From assembly GCA_949361645.1 (NCBI GenBank), contig OX442425.1, forward strand, positions 217,739 through 281,738: 64,000 nt of DNA. The letters run 5' to 3'. A program made the translations under genes and the position numbers. The notes under the pieces are model-generated. The model was not told the DNA's origin and made no database searches. It saw only the letters and a program-made list of their open reading frames with translations. This DNA is from Spongilla lacustris (Eukaryota > Porifera > Demospongiae > Spongillida > Spongillidae). The stretch's first letter is position 1, and each line of letters begins with the position of its first letter. This document shows, piece after piece, positions 36,130 through 49,735 of this stretch.

Positions 36130-36306
36130 GGTGAATGCATAGGGAGGGTGTGAGTAGTGAGTGCATGTGGGGGTGGGGGTGAGTGCATAGGGAGGGGTGA
36201 GTGCATAGGGAGGGGTGAATGCATAGGGAGGGGTGAGTGCATAGGGAGGGGTGAGTGCATAGGGAGGGGTGAGTGCATAGGGAGGGGTGAGTGCATAGGG
36301 AGGGTG
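36130..36306. repeat. ~20-bp repeat after exon 14 of NUP214 copy B
   Basis: gggtgagtgcatagggaggg units, resembling the exon 14 end plus donor (ggggag|gtgagtgcatagg). Copy A has a shorter, more diverged array at 19896-20050. Confidence 0.8.
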
Positions 36307-38162
36307 AATGCATGTAATGCATGCTTTCGTTCTTGAAGTTAGTAGTATGAAATTAAATTATTATTTGCTTGCAACTTGTTCTTGTGCAAGGCTCAGTACA
36401 TCGCGTATGTTTTCTGCATGTAGATTTTAATGTCTTTTATCATTTACGCTGGATTTTATTTTGCTGGTTTAGGACTTGGAGAAGCAGAGGTCAAAGGAGA
36501 TCAGCATGGAGGTTAGTCCTGAAGGGTGCGTCTTTGTTGTGAGGGTATTTTGTATTGTTTTTATCCACATGATGTAATCTCCTTCATCTTTCCTCTTGAG
36601 CTCTTACTCTGCTGCCCACTCTTATTCTGTCCACTCAGATAGAGAAGTTTGTGCGGGACCTGTCGCAGATGAAGGAGGGGCTTGCTTCAGCCACGAGGGA
36701 CCTCTCTGAGCTCGATAGCATCAGAGTGCTACTGGAGCAGACGCAGGCAGTAGAGGAGGCTTTCAGGGGTGCTGAGGCTGAAGTGGAGGTATGCTTCAGG
36801 GGGAGGGGCTGAAGTGGAGGTATACTTCAGGGGGAGGAGCTGTAGTGGAGGTATGCTTCAGGGGGGCTGGAGGGAGGTATGCTTCAGGGGGAGGGGCTGA
36901 GGTTGAAGGAGAGGTATGCTTCAGGGGGGGCTGGAGGGAGGTATGCTTCAGGGGGAGGGGCTGTGGCTGTAGCCAAAGTGGCTTGGGGGGTCTGCATTGG
37001 ATGTTGCAGTAGGTCTTCAGGGGGAGGGGCTTGGGAACTGTTGCTAAAAGTACAGTCACTATTTGGGGTGTGCAGTATTTCTAACTATTGCTCACTTGGT
37101 TAGACGCAGTCCCAGAAGGTTTCCTCACTTGAAGAGGAAATGCTCAGAGGACTGGAACTTGGAGAAGGAGCAAAGTAAGTCCCCTGGGGGGAAGGGGGGG
37201 GGGGTGGAGGAAAGGATTAAGTCTGTTCTTGTGTTGCAGAGCCGAGCTGAGGAAGGGAACTGACAAGACCTACTTATCTACTCTGAAGGTGTCTGCTGAG
37301 TTCACATAGCTATGGGTCTAGACTTTACCAAGTAATTCCTTCTTCTTTTTCTTTTTTAAAAAATCTTCTAGCTGCGGGCTTTGGATGCAGGTAATGCTCG
37401 AAAGATGCAAGACATATCAAACCGATACTTGCATGCAGAACAGAGTATTAGGTGAGATAGGGACTAAAGATTAGGTGGGTGGGGACTTGAGTAGTGGGTG
37501 GGGTTGGAATAAAGTTTTAGGTCTAGCTCAAAATTTCACATCGTAACTAAGCAGTTTGAAAATGGACACTCACATGTTAATATTATAGCTTTTTTTGGGT
37601 ACATGTATGGAGTTATTGTTTGTCCTCAGACAGTGCTGAGCACAGATGTAGTACAGCATTCCTTCTTTGAGTAAACACTTCTTTTTATAGAGAGCTAAAC
37701 TCACAGCTTGATGCTGAGATAGAAAGGAAGAAAACCAACAGGCAAAGAGGGGAAAGGTGAGGGGCTGGGGAGGTGGAGGCTCAGGATGGGCTGGGGAGGT
37801 GGAGGAGGGGCTGGGGAGGTGGAGGCTCAGGATGGGCTGGGGAGGTGGAGGAGGGGCTGGGGAGGTGGAGGCTCAGGATGGGCTGGCGAGGTGGAGGAGG
37901 GGCTGGGGAGGTGGAGGCTCAGGATGGGCTGGGGAGGTGGAGGAGGGGCTGGGGAGATGGAAAGGGACTGGGGAAGTGGAAAGGGACTGGGGAGATGGAA
38001 AGGGACTGGGGAGGTGGATGCTGAAGGGTTCGCTGAGGGGTCAGGGTTAATGTTGAAAGGGGTCGTTGTTGCTTAGGGAACTGCTCAAGACTCCTACAGC
38101 CACGAGGTCTACACTGCACTGAGGACTCAGCACCAACTGATGCGTCGCCAGGTATGGCACTC

Positions 38163-39110
38163 ACAGTATATGTACAGTACATGTGGTGTATGTACAGTAC
38201 ATGTGGTGTATGCACAGTACATGTGGTGTATGTACAGTACATGTGGTGTATGTACAGTACATGTGGTGTATGCACAGTACATGCGGTGTATGTACAGTAC
38301 ATGTGGTGTGTGTACAGTACATGTGGTGTATGTACAGTACATGTGGTGTATGTACAGTACATGTGGTGTATGTACAGTACATGTGGTGTATGTACAGTAC
38401 ATGCGGTGTATGTACAGTACATGTGGTGTATGTACAGTACATGTGGTATATGTACAGTACATGTGGTGTATGTACAGTACATGTGGTGTATGTACAGTAC
38501 ATGTGGTGTATGTACAGTACATGTGGTATATGTACAGTACATGTGGTGTATGTACAGTACATGTGGTGTATGTACAGTACATGCGGTGTATGTACAGTAC
38601 ATGTGGTGTATGTACAGTACATGTGGTGTATGTACAGTACATGTGGTGTATGTACAGTACATGTGGTGTATGTACAGTACATGTGGTGTATGTACAGTAC
38701 ATGTACATGTGGTGTGTGTACAGTACATGTGGTGTGTGTACAGTACATGTGGTGTGTGTACAGTACATGTGGTGTATGTACAGTACATGTGGTGTATGTA
38801 CAGTACATGTGGTGTGTGTACAGTACATGCGGTGTATGTACAGTACATGTGGTGTATGCACAGTACATGTGGTGTATGTACAGTACATGTGGTGTGTGTA
38901 CAGTACATGTGGTGTATGTACAGTACATGTGGTGTATGTACAGTACATGTGGTGTATGTACAGTACATGTGGTGTATGTACAGTACATGTGGTGTATGTA
39001 CAGTACATGTGGTGTATGTACAGTACATGTGGTGTATGCACAGTACATGTGGTGTATGTACAGTACATGTGGTGTATGTACAGTACATGTGGTGTATGTA
39101 CAGTACATGC
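38163..39110. repeat. 20-bp minisatellite x~47 in NUP214 copy B
   Basis: Unit gtgtatgtacagtacatgtg. It creates 300-490-codon ORFs in several frames (60 bp = 20 residues), all spurious. The homologous intron in A has ~14 units. Confidence 0.95.
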
Positions 39111-42100
39111 ACACAACTCACATAGTATATGTACATAATAACTGGTGCATACACTTACATGTGCACACACTTTTGTATACATTTTGTACATGCATACATC
39201 TGCGTACTCGAAAGCTATTGTCTTTTCTTTCCCCGTTGTCATCCCAACAGAGGGAGAGTGTGGATCATGTGATGCGGGACATGAAGAAGCTCCGCCTTCT
39301 CCTGCAGTCCTGGTGTTTGGCGCGAGCAGATGGTCCCTTGAGCCCCCCGGCACTCTCCTCGCCGCCTGCTCCCCCCGTGGTGCACTCGTCACCTCTCCCT
39401 GTGTCCCACAAGAGGGGACTATCTCTCCGCCACCTATCAGATTCCTCCGATGAAGATGAGGTGCCCGGCTCACATGTCGGCCCGCCACCACAGAGGTCCT
39501 CATTACCTCGAGTGAGGCACATGAGAGAGTTCCTCTGCGGTATTGAGACCACACCTGTGAGGACGGTCAGAGCAGGTGAGGGAGGGAGAGGGTGCTTTGG
39601 GTCAGAGCAGGTGAGGGAGGGAGAGGGTCCTATGGGTCAGAGCAGGTGAGGGAGGGAGAGGGTCCTTTGGGTCAGAGCAGGTGAGGGAGGGAGAGGTGGG
39701 CAAAGCAGGTGAGGGAGGGAGAGGGTCCTATGGGTCAGAGCAGGTGAGGGAGGGGGATTCCCTTTGTGTGACTTGTGCATCTCTCATCTTCCTCCACTGT
39801 CCCACATCTTACCAGTATTCATTCACCTGTTTTTCCAACCTTGCCCCTCTTCATCCCTTCCTGCCCTCCTTCCCTTCTATCTCATTCCTTCTCCTCCTTC
39901 CCTTCTATCTCATTCCTTCTCCTCCTTCCCTTCTATCTCATTCCTTCTCCTCCTTCCCTTCTATCTCATTCCTTCCCCTCCTTCCCTCCAACAATTAAAG
40001 TGGGGGGTGGGGGAGGGGAACTGCATAAGTGCCCTCATCCCTTCCCCCTTGCTGATGACCACCTTCCCCTCCTCCCCTTCCCTCCTCCCCTTCCCCCTTG
40101 CTGATGACCACCTTCCCCTCATTGCTCTCCCGTAGGACCATCAGTGGTGTCCTGTCAGAGGACCAGGGCTACACCAAGGGAGGAAGAGGAGGAGGAGGAA
40201 CATTCTCTACACTCCACATCCACTGGTGGCTACAACAGGTCGGCCTATCGCGTTGGTACCGATCGCAGCAACAGCTTGGAGATGACAGACCTTGGGTACT
40301 CCCTGCCCGTGCTGTCCAATTCCTACACCCAGACCACTGCCTTGTCAAATTCCCAGACCCAGACCACTCCCTTTGAAAGCCCGTCTGTCTCCCCTTGTCC
40401 TGAGGATGAGGAGGAGGAGGACACAGCGGGTACCGGTGACCAGCGGGAAGGCTATGATGTCATCCTCGCTGGCGACACCATCAGCGTGAGAAGTCCAGAT
40501 GGTTACACCCAGCAGAAGGTCACTGGCTATGCCCAAACGTCGCCATACACTATGCAATGTCGTTCGCACGTCATTCGCCCCTGGCTTTGTCAGGTCCCAC
40601 AGCCTCTACTGTTCCATCTTTCTCTGCTAGCACCACGTCCAGTGTTGGCCCTGTCCCCACGAGTATCCCCGTCCCTTCTAGCGGGGTACCACGTGGTCAG
40701 GCTTTGGCCCCTCCTTTCTCCCTGTCGGTCACTACCGCCAGACCAACAACCATGGCTACTACTCCTTCAATCACCCCCGTGCTGTCATCACACCCACTAA
40801 ACCACCAACTTGGTGGAGGGGGAGGAGGCATTGGATCTGCATCTACAATGTTAGGTGGAGGAGGTGGGATTAGACCTCCTATCTCAGAAACCAACTCTGC
40901 TACCTCGATAACCACCCCTGCATCTACAGCAGCTAGTTCTCAGCCTGGAAGGGGAGGAGTGAGACCTGCTGCCCCGGCAACCACCCTGGCATCTGCTACA
41001 AAGCTAGGTGTCCAACTTGGATGCAATAAATCAGCTGCCTCTATCATCACGGGACTTCAAGTAGCCACAAGTGAGGCTCCAAAGTCAGCTCCTGTCTATA
41101 CATTTGGCAGTACTCAAGGAGATACTCCATTTAGCTTTAGTTCTTCTGTGTCTTCCTCACCTTTCACCATTGATATTCAATCAAAACCTCAACCTGGCAA
41201 AGCTCCTGCGATGTCTTCCACCCTCACCTCTAGCCAGCTGGGTGCCCAGCGAACAGCAGCTGATGAAAAAAACAGGCCAAACCTGATGGGGCCGTCACCT
41301 CTTACCTCAATGCCTTTTCCATTTAACATCCCACAGCCTCCATTCAGTATGGCATATCAAGGTACAGCTGCTGCTGTGACTTCTTCAAATGTTGCAGCTG
41401 TTAGTCAAACCACAGCACAGTCACTGTTAAGTTCATTGGGAACTGCTGGCATGGCAACAAATCCTACATTGCATAGTTCACAGTCAATGCCAGCTGTAGG
41501 GGCAGGGGGTATATTTGGGTCACAGAATAATCAGTCTTTATCGAGCCTGGCTGTACCTCCTATATTAGCAAGGAATAATCCACCTCCTCCCCAGTCATCT
41601 GCCCCCTCATCAACTGCCTCTGAAGCTGATAACAGTGACGATGAAAGCTCCCAGACTCCACTCAATTCTCCATCCAAGGAGGGAGGTGCACACACAGACC
41701 TTGGAGATGCATAGCTGTTGGAGCCCTATTTGAGTACTGATGATAGCACGCCTCTGGTCAAGTCCACCACAGCAGCTAGTAGTCTTGTCATCACTTCAGC
41801 AGCTGCCCCAGTTGCCACCCAAAGTGGTGCTCCTCTTACCTCCACCCAAAGTGGTGCTCCTCTTACCTCCACCCAAAGTGGTGCTCCTCTTACCTCCACC
41901 CAAAATGGTGCTCCTCTTACCTCCACCCAAAGTGGTGCTCCTCTTACCTCCACCCAAAGTGGTGCTCCTCTTACCTCCACCCAAAGTGGTGCTCCTCTTA
42001 CCTCCACCCAAAGTGGTGCTCCTCTTACCTCCACCCAAAGTGGTGCTCCTCTTATCTCCACCCTAAGTGGTGCTCCTCTTACCTCCACCCAAAGTGGTGC

Positions 42101-42889
42101 TCCTCTTACCTCCACCCAAAGTGCAGCTGCTCAGGTCCAAACACCTGCAACTGCCCAGGTTCAAGCAACAGCTGCTCAAGCACTCCCAACAGCTGCTCAA
42201 GCACCCCCAACAGCTGCTCAAGCACCCCCAACAGCTGCTCAAGCACCCCCAACAGCTACTCAAGCACCCCCAACAGCTGCTCAAGCACCCCCAACAGCTG
42301 CTCAAGCACCCCCAACAGCTGCTCAAGCACCCTCAACAGCTGCTCAAGCACCCCCAACAGCTACTCAAGCACCCCCAACAGCTGCTCAAGCACCCCCAAC
42401 AGCTGCTCAAACACTTCCAACAGCGTCCTCTGCCAGCACTGATTCTGCACTGACCACACCCACAGTTCCCACATCAGCATCCTCCAGTGTTGCCACACCC
42501 CTGTTGTCTGCATCAGGTGGTGCCCAGTCCAAACCAGCCCAACAACTGAACACTTTTGCCGCCCCACTGTTAGGAACGGGAGGACAGGCTACCTCCGGCT
42601 CTCTCCCTTCTGCCACCCCTTTCCCTGGACTTAAATTACCGACAAGTAAACCATCTGCCGGAGTTTTGGGTCAGCAACCTCAGCCTGCTCAGACAAAGGT
42701 CCCACCATTTGGTCAAACACCACTGCTCTTTGCCCCCAAGGAGGCACCTCAGCAGCAGAAGTCCAGTGCTGACTATTCCGGTGATGAACTTGATATGGAG
42801 GGCATGGGGGGAGATATGGACAGTGATGGAGAGTCCATGGGTGAGTAATGGGGTTGCCTGGGGCAATAGTGTGAGGTATGGTCGATGGT

Positions 42890-43665
42890 CTATTTAGGCC
42901 ACCATAGCTGTTGTGTAGAAGTGGATGGTCCCTTAGGCCACCATAGCTGTTGTGTAGAAGTGGATGGTCCCTTAGGCCACCATAGCTGTTGTGTAGAAGT
43001 GGATGGTCCCTTAGGCCACCATAGCTGTTGTGTAGAAGTGGATGGTCCCTTAGGCCACTATAGCTGTTGTGTAGAAGTGGATGGTCCCTTAGGCCACCAT
43101 AGCTGTTGTGTAGAAGTGGATGGTCCCTTAGGCCACTATAGCTGTTGTGTAGAAGTGGATGGTCCCTTAGGCCACCATAGCTGTTGTGTAGAAGTGGATG
43201 GTCCCTTAGGCCACCATAGCTGTTGTGTAGAAGTGGATGGTCCCTTAGGCCACCATAGCTGTTGTGTAGAAGTGGATGGTCGCTTAGGCCACTATAGCTG
43301 TTGTGTAGAAGTGGATGGTCCCTTAGGCCACCATAGCTGTTGTGTAGAAGTGGATGGTCCCTTAGGCCACCATAGCTGTTGTGTAGAGGTGGATGGTCCC
43401 TTAGGCCACTATAGCTGTTGTGTAGAAGTGGATGGTCCCTTAGGCCACCATAGCTGTTGTGTAGAAGTGGATGGTCCCTTAGGCCACCATAGCTGTTGTG
43501 TAGAAGTGGATGGTCCCTTAGGCCACCATAGCTGTTGTGTAGAAGTGGATGGTCCCTTAGGCCACCATAGCTGTTGTGTAGAAGTGGATGGTCCCTTAGG
43601 CCACCATAGCTGTTGTGTAGAAGTGGATGGTCCCTTAGGCCACCATAGCTGTTGTGTAGAGGTGG
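42890..43665. repeat. 39-bp minisatellite x~20, unique to NUP214 copy B
   Basis: Unit gtggatggtcccttaggcca ccatagctgttgtgtagaa. The single-copy ancestor (ggtctatttaggccaccatagctgttgtgtagaggtgg) is seen in A (~26134-26173) and C (~48473-48512). Because 39 is a multiple of 3 it gives an artefactual 262-codon ORF. Confidence 0.95.
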
Positions 43666-44602
43666 TAAACTAAAGGTGTTGTGACTTTTTATTTACATGT
43701 TGCAGTTTTTTTTTTCTCTCCTTTCCCTGTTCTGTTTCCCAGGTAACACTCAAGGAGGAGGAGTTGGTGGGTTTTCCACATTTGGCCTTGGTGGAAAACC
43801 AATTGGTGATGTGACTGCCAATCCATTTGGGAACACTATGGGTGCTCCAAAAGGTAGGTGTGGTCTTATTGCTGTTATAATTGGCTACCTTCTAACACTT
43901 GCCAATTGTTTATTTAACCCCCTCTCCTCCACCTTGCTATCTAGCTTCCACAGGCCTGTCACATGTAAGTGCGTAAATTTTTGGGATATGCATACCATGA
44001 ATGAACTTGCAATGATGTAATCATTAAATCCTGTAGACTGGACTTGGAGGGGGAGGAGGCATTCTGAAGCCACCTACAGGTGTGTGTGTGTGTGCATTTA
44101 TATTATATGAGACATTCTAAGTGGTCGGTATGTTTGGCTTCAGCTGCATGTGTTTACTTCGGGCATAATTGTTGTTTAGCTTATGCAGTGTTTACTTTGG
44201 CACGCTCCTTTTAGACTCTGTGTCTATGAGCATGTGTGAAGTGTTTTTTTTTCTTCAGACAATGGGCTACGGTATGTGTGCATGATATGTTCCATCATTC
44301 ATATGCAGCACAATTCTAGAAAAAGTATCAGCATGTTATAATCCAGAATTTTTCCTCGTTCCTGGTTTAACCGATTTTACCTATTACTCAAAGGTGTACT
44401 TTCCAGACTAGGTATACATTTATTGTGTGTGTGTGCATGCATGTGTGTGTGTGTGTGTGTGTGTGTGCATGCATGTGTGTGTGTGTGTGTGTGTGTGCAT
44501 GTGTGTGTGTGTGTGTGCCTTGCGTTATTCAGTTTGAGTAGTATTAAATAATATTTCAATTGTACAGGTTTAGCTGCATGATCTCTTTATGTGTACTGCT
44601 CC

Positions 44603-47600
44603 AGTGTGGATCATGTGATGCGGGACATGAAGAAGCTCAGCCTTCTCCCACAGTCCTGGTGTTTGGCGCGAGCAGATGGTCCCTTGAGCCCCCCGGCACT
44701 CTCCCCACCGCCTGCTCCCCCTGTGGTGCACTCGTCACCTCTCCCCATGTCCCACAAGAGGGGACTATCTCTCCGCCACCTATCAGATTCCTCCGATGAA
44801 GGTGAGGTGCCCGGCTCACATGTCGGCCCGCCACCACAGAGGTCCTCGTTACCTCGAGTGAGGCACATGAGAGAGTTCCTCTGCGGTATTGAGACCACAC
44901 CTGTGAGGACGATCAGAGCAGGTGAGGGAGGGAGGGAGGGTCCTTTGGGTCAGAGCAGGTGAGGGAGGGAGGGTCCTTTGGGTCAGAGCAGGTGAGGGAG
45001 GGAGGGAGGATCCTTTGGGTCAGAGCAGGTGAGGGAGGGAGGGAGGGAGGGAGGGTCCTTTGGGTCAGACCGGGTGAGGGAGAGAGGGTCCTATGGGTCA
45101 GAGCAGATGAGGGAGGGAGGGTCCTATGGGTCAGAACAGGTGAGAGAGGGGATTCCCTTTGTGTGCCTTGTGTATCTCTCATCTTCCTCCACTGTCCCAC
45201 ATCTTACCAGTATTCATTCCTCAACCTTGCCCCTCCTCATCCCTTCCTGCCCTCCTTCCCTTCTATCTCATCCCTTCCTGCCCTCCTTCCCTCCAATAAT
45301 TAAAGTGGGGGGTGGGAGGTGGGGGGGAACTGCATAAGTGCCCTCATCCCTTCCCCCTTGCTGATGACCACCTTCCCCTCCTCCCCTTCCCCCTTGCTGA
45401 TGACCACCTTCCCCTCCTCCCCTTCCCCCTTGCTGGTGACCACCTTCCCCTCCTCCCCTTCCCCCTTGCTGATGACCACCTTCCTCTCATTGCTCTCCCG
45501 TAGGACCATCAGTGGTATCCTGTCAGAGGACCAAGGCTGCACCAAGGGAGGAAGAGGAGGAGGAGGAACATTCTCTGCACTCCACATCCACTGGTGGCTA
45601 CAACAGGTCGGCCTATCGCGTTGGTATCAATCGCAGCAACAGCTTGGAGATGACAGACCTTGGGTACTCCCTGCCCGTGCTGTCCAATTCCTACACCCAG
45701 ACCACTGCCTTGTCAAATTCCCAGACCCAGACCACTCCCTTCGAAAGCCCGTCTGTCTCCCCTTGTCCTGAGGATGAGGAGGAGGAGGACACAGCGGGTA
45801 CCGGTGACCAGCGGGAAGGCTATGATGTCATCCTCGCTGGCGACACCATCAGCGTGAGAAGTCCAGAGGGTTACACCCAACAGAAGGTCACTGGCTATGC
45901 CCAAACATCGCCATACACTATGCAACGTCATTCGCCCCTGGCTTTATCAGGTCCCATAGCCTCTACTGTTCCATCTTTCTCTGCTAGCACCACGTCCAGT
46001 GCTGGCCCTGTCCCCACGAGTGTCCCCGTCCCTTCTAGCGGGGTACCACGTGGTCAGGCTTTGGCCCCTCCTCTCTCCCTGTCGGTCACTACCGCCAGAC
46101 CAACAACCGTGGCTACTACTCCTTCAATCACCCCCGTGCCGTCACCACACCCACTAAACCACCAACTTGGTGGAGGGGGAGGAGGCATTGTCTTTGCATC
46201 TACAATGTTAGGTGGAGGATGTGGGATTAGACCTCCTACCTCAGTAACCAACTCTGCTACCTCGGTAACCACCTCTGCTACCTTGGTAACCAACTCTGCT
46301 ACCTCGGTAACCACCTCTGCTACCTTGGTAACCAACTCTTCTACCTCGGTAACCACCCCTGCACCTACAGCAGCTAGTTCTCAGCCTGGAAGGGGAGGAG
46401 TGAGACCTGCTGCCCCTGGCATCTGCTCCAAAGCAAGGTGTCCAACTTGGAGGCAATAAAGCAGCTGCCTTTATCATCACGGGACTTCAAGTAGCCACAA
46501 GTGAGGCTCCAAAGTCAGCTCCTGTCTTTTCATTTGGCAGTACTCAAGGAGATACTCCATTTAGCTTTAGTTCTTCTGTGTCTTCCTCACCTTTCACCAT
46601 TGATATTCAATCAAAACCTCAACCTGGCAAAGCTCCTGCGATGTCTTCCACCCTCACCTCTAGCCAGCTGGGTGCCCAGCGAACAGCAGCTGATGAAAAA
46701 AACAGGCCAAACCTGATGGGGCCGTCACCTCTTACCTCAATGCCTTTTCCATTTAACATCACACAGCCTCCATTCAGTATGGCACATCAAGGTACAGCTG
46801 CTGCTGTGACTTCGTCAACTGTTGCAGCTGTTAGTCAAACCACAGCACAGTCACTGTTAAGTTCATTGGTAACTGCTGGCATGGCAACAAAACCGTCATT
46901 GCTTAGTTCACAGTCAATGCCAGCTGGAGGGGCAGGGGGTATATTTGGGTCACGGAATAATCAGTCTTTATCGAGCCTGGCTGTACCTCCTATATTAGCA
47001 AGGAATAATCCACCTCCTCCCCAGTCATCTGCCCCCTCATCAACTGCCTCTGAAGCTGATAACAGTGACGATGAAGGCTCCCAGACTCCACTCAATTCTC
47101 CATCCAAGGAGGGAGGTGCGCTCACAGACCTTGGAGATGAGGAGCTGTTGGAGCCCTATTTGAGTACTGATGATAGCACGCCTCTGGTCAAGTCCACCAC
47201 AGCAGCTAGTAGTCTTGTCATCACTTCAGCAGCTGCCCCAGTTGCCACCCAAAGTGGTGCTCCTCTTACCTCCACCCAAAGTGGTGCTCCTCTTACCTCC
47301 ACCCAAAGTGGTGCTCCTCTTACCTCCACCCAAAATGGTGCTCCTCTTACCTCCACCCAAAGTGGTGCTCCTCTTATCTCCACCCAAAGTGGTGCTCCTC
47401 TTACCTCCACCCAAAGTGGTGCTCCTCTTACCTCCAACCAAAGTGGTGCTCCTCTTATCTCCACCCAAAGTGGTGCTCCTCTTACCTCCACCCAAAGTGG
47501 TGCTCCTCTTACCTCCACCCAAAGTGGTGCTCCTCTTATCTCCACCCAAAGTGGTGCTCCTCTTATCTCCACCCAAAGTGGTGCTCCTCTTACCTCCACC

Positions 47601-49620
47601 CAAAGTGGTGCTCCTCTTACCTCCACCCAAAGTGCAGCTGCTCAGGTCCAAACACCTGCAACTGTCCAGGTTCAAGCAACAGCTGCTCAAGCACTCCCAA
47701 CAGCTGCTCAAGCACCCCCAACAGCTACTCAAGCACCCCCAATGGCTACTCAAGCACCCCCAACAGCTACTCAAGCACCCCCAACAGCTACTCAAGCACC
47801 CCCAATGGCTACTCAAGCACCCCCAACAGCTACTCAAGCACCCCCAACAGCTACTCAAGCAACCCCAACAGTTGCTCAAGCACCCCCAACAGCTACTCAA
47901 GCACCCCCAACAGCTACTCAAGCACCCCCAACAGCTACTCAAGCACCCCCAATGGCTACTCAAGCACCCCCAACAGCTACTCAAGCACCCCCAACAGCTG
48001 CTCAAGCACCCCCAACAACGTCCTCTGCCAGCACTAATTCTGCACTGACCACACCCACAGTTCCCACATCAGCTTCCTCCAGTGTTGCCACACCCCTGTT
48101 GTCTGCATCAGGTGGTGCCCAGTCCAAACCAGCCCAACAACTAAACACTTTTGCCGCCCCACTGTTAGGAACGGGAGGACAGGCTACCTCCGGCTCTCTC
48201 CCTTCTGCCACCCCTTTCCCTGGACTTAAGTTACCGACAAGTAAACCATCTGCTGGAGGTTTGGGTCAGCAACCTCTGCCTGCTCAGACAAAGGTCCCAC
48301 CATTTGGTCAAACACAACTGCTCTTTGCCCCCAAGGAGGCACCTCAGCAGCAGAAGTCCAGTGCTGACTATTCCGGTGATGAACTTGATATGGAGGGCAT
48401 GGGGGGAGATATGGACAGTGATGGAGAGTCCATGGGTGAGTAATGGGGTTGCCTGGGGCAATAGTATGGTCGATGGTCTATTTAGGCCACCATAGCTGTT
48501 GTGTAGAGGTGGTAAACTAAAGGTGTTGTGACTTTTTATTTACATGTTGCAGTTTTTTTTCTTCTCTCCTTTCCCTGTTCTGTTTCCCAGGTAACACTCA
48601 AGGAGGAGGAGTTGGTGGGTTTTCCACATTTGGCCTTGGTGGAAAACCAATTGGTGATGTGACTGCCAATCCATTTGGGAACACTATGGGTGCTCCAAAA
48701 GGTAGGTGTGGTCTTATTGCTATTATAATTGCTACCTTCTAACACTTGCCAATTGTTTGTTTAACCCCCTTACCTCCACCTTGCTATCTAGCTTCCACAG
48801 GCCTGTCACATGTAAGTGCGTAAATTTTGGGGATATGCATACCATGAATGAACTTGCAATGATGTAATAATTAAATCCTGTAGACTGGACTTGGAGGGGG
48901 AGGAGGCATTCTGAAGCCACCTACAGGTGTGTGTTGTATTATATGAGACATTCTAATTGATTGGTATGGTTGGCTTCAGCTGCATGTGTTTACTTAGGGC
49001 ATAATTGTTGTTTAGCTTATGCAGTGTTTACTTTGGCACGCTACTTTTAGACTCTGTGTCTATGAGCATGTGTGAAGTGTTTTTTTTTTTTCAGACAATG
49101 GGCTAAGGTATGTGTGCATGATATATTCCATCATGCATATGCAGCACAATTCTAGAAAAAGTATCAGCGTGTTATAATCCAGAATTTTTCCTCGTTCCTG
49201 GTTTAACTGATTTTACCTATTACTCAAAGGTGTACTTTCCAGATTAGGTATACATTTATTCTGTGTGTGCGTGTGCGTGTGTGTGCCTTGCGTTATTCAG
49301 TTAGAGTAGTATTAAATAATATTTCAATTGTACAGGTTTAGCTGCATGATCTCTTTATGTGTACTGCTCCACTGGGCTGGACATCAGCACTGAATGATGA
49401 ACTTTATTACGCACCATGGTATTTTATTTCAGGCAGCTTTTCAGGTGGCTTGGGGGCAGCAGGGGGAGGAGGAGGGTTATTTGGCCCACAGCAGCAGTCA
49501 GGAGGACTTCAGGGGACGGGGCTAGGAGGCCCTAGAGCACCATTTGGGGGCACACAACAAGGTGAGTACTACAGCCAGGTCCACCTCCTGATCATGCACA
49601 CACACACACATGCACATGCA

Positions 49621-49659
<39 letters not shown>

Positions 49660-49682
49660 CGCACACACACATGCACACACAC

Positions 49683-49735
<53 letters not shown>

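Larger units (their letters stand above)
35607..44602 (+). pseudogene. NUP214: NUP214 copy B, truncated at both ends, frame-disrupted
   Basis: Homologous to copy A from 19437 (poly-Q region of exon 13) to ~27055 (intron before the FG exon). Exon order and splice sites of exons 13 (3' part) to 24 are kept. Breaks: a 10-nt deletion near 35828 (A has gggcagccat), an 11-nt insertion near 40563 (cgcacgtcatt), and a TAG stop at 41712-41714 where A reads GAG GAG. No beta-propeller part and no own promoter are visible. Arrays differ from A: ~47 instead of ~14 20-bp units (38163-39110) and ~20 copies of a 39-bp unit (42890-43665) present once in A. Most likely a non-functional duplicate. Confidence 0.85.

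Noticed and set aside
38127..39649. Overlapping ORFs of 317 to 488 codons on both strands
   Set aside because: They arise from the 20-bp minisatellite (60 bp = 20 residues, open in several frames). It is an intron of NUP214 copy B.
42885..43673. 262-codon ORF of 13-residue Cys-rich repeats (GHHSCCVEVDGPL)
   Set aside because: A 39-bp intronic minisatellite that happens to be a multiple of three; single copy and non-coding in A and C.
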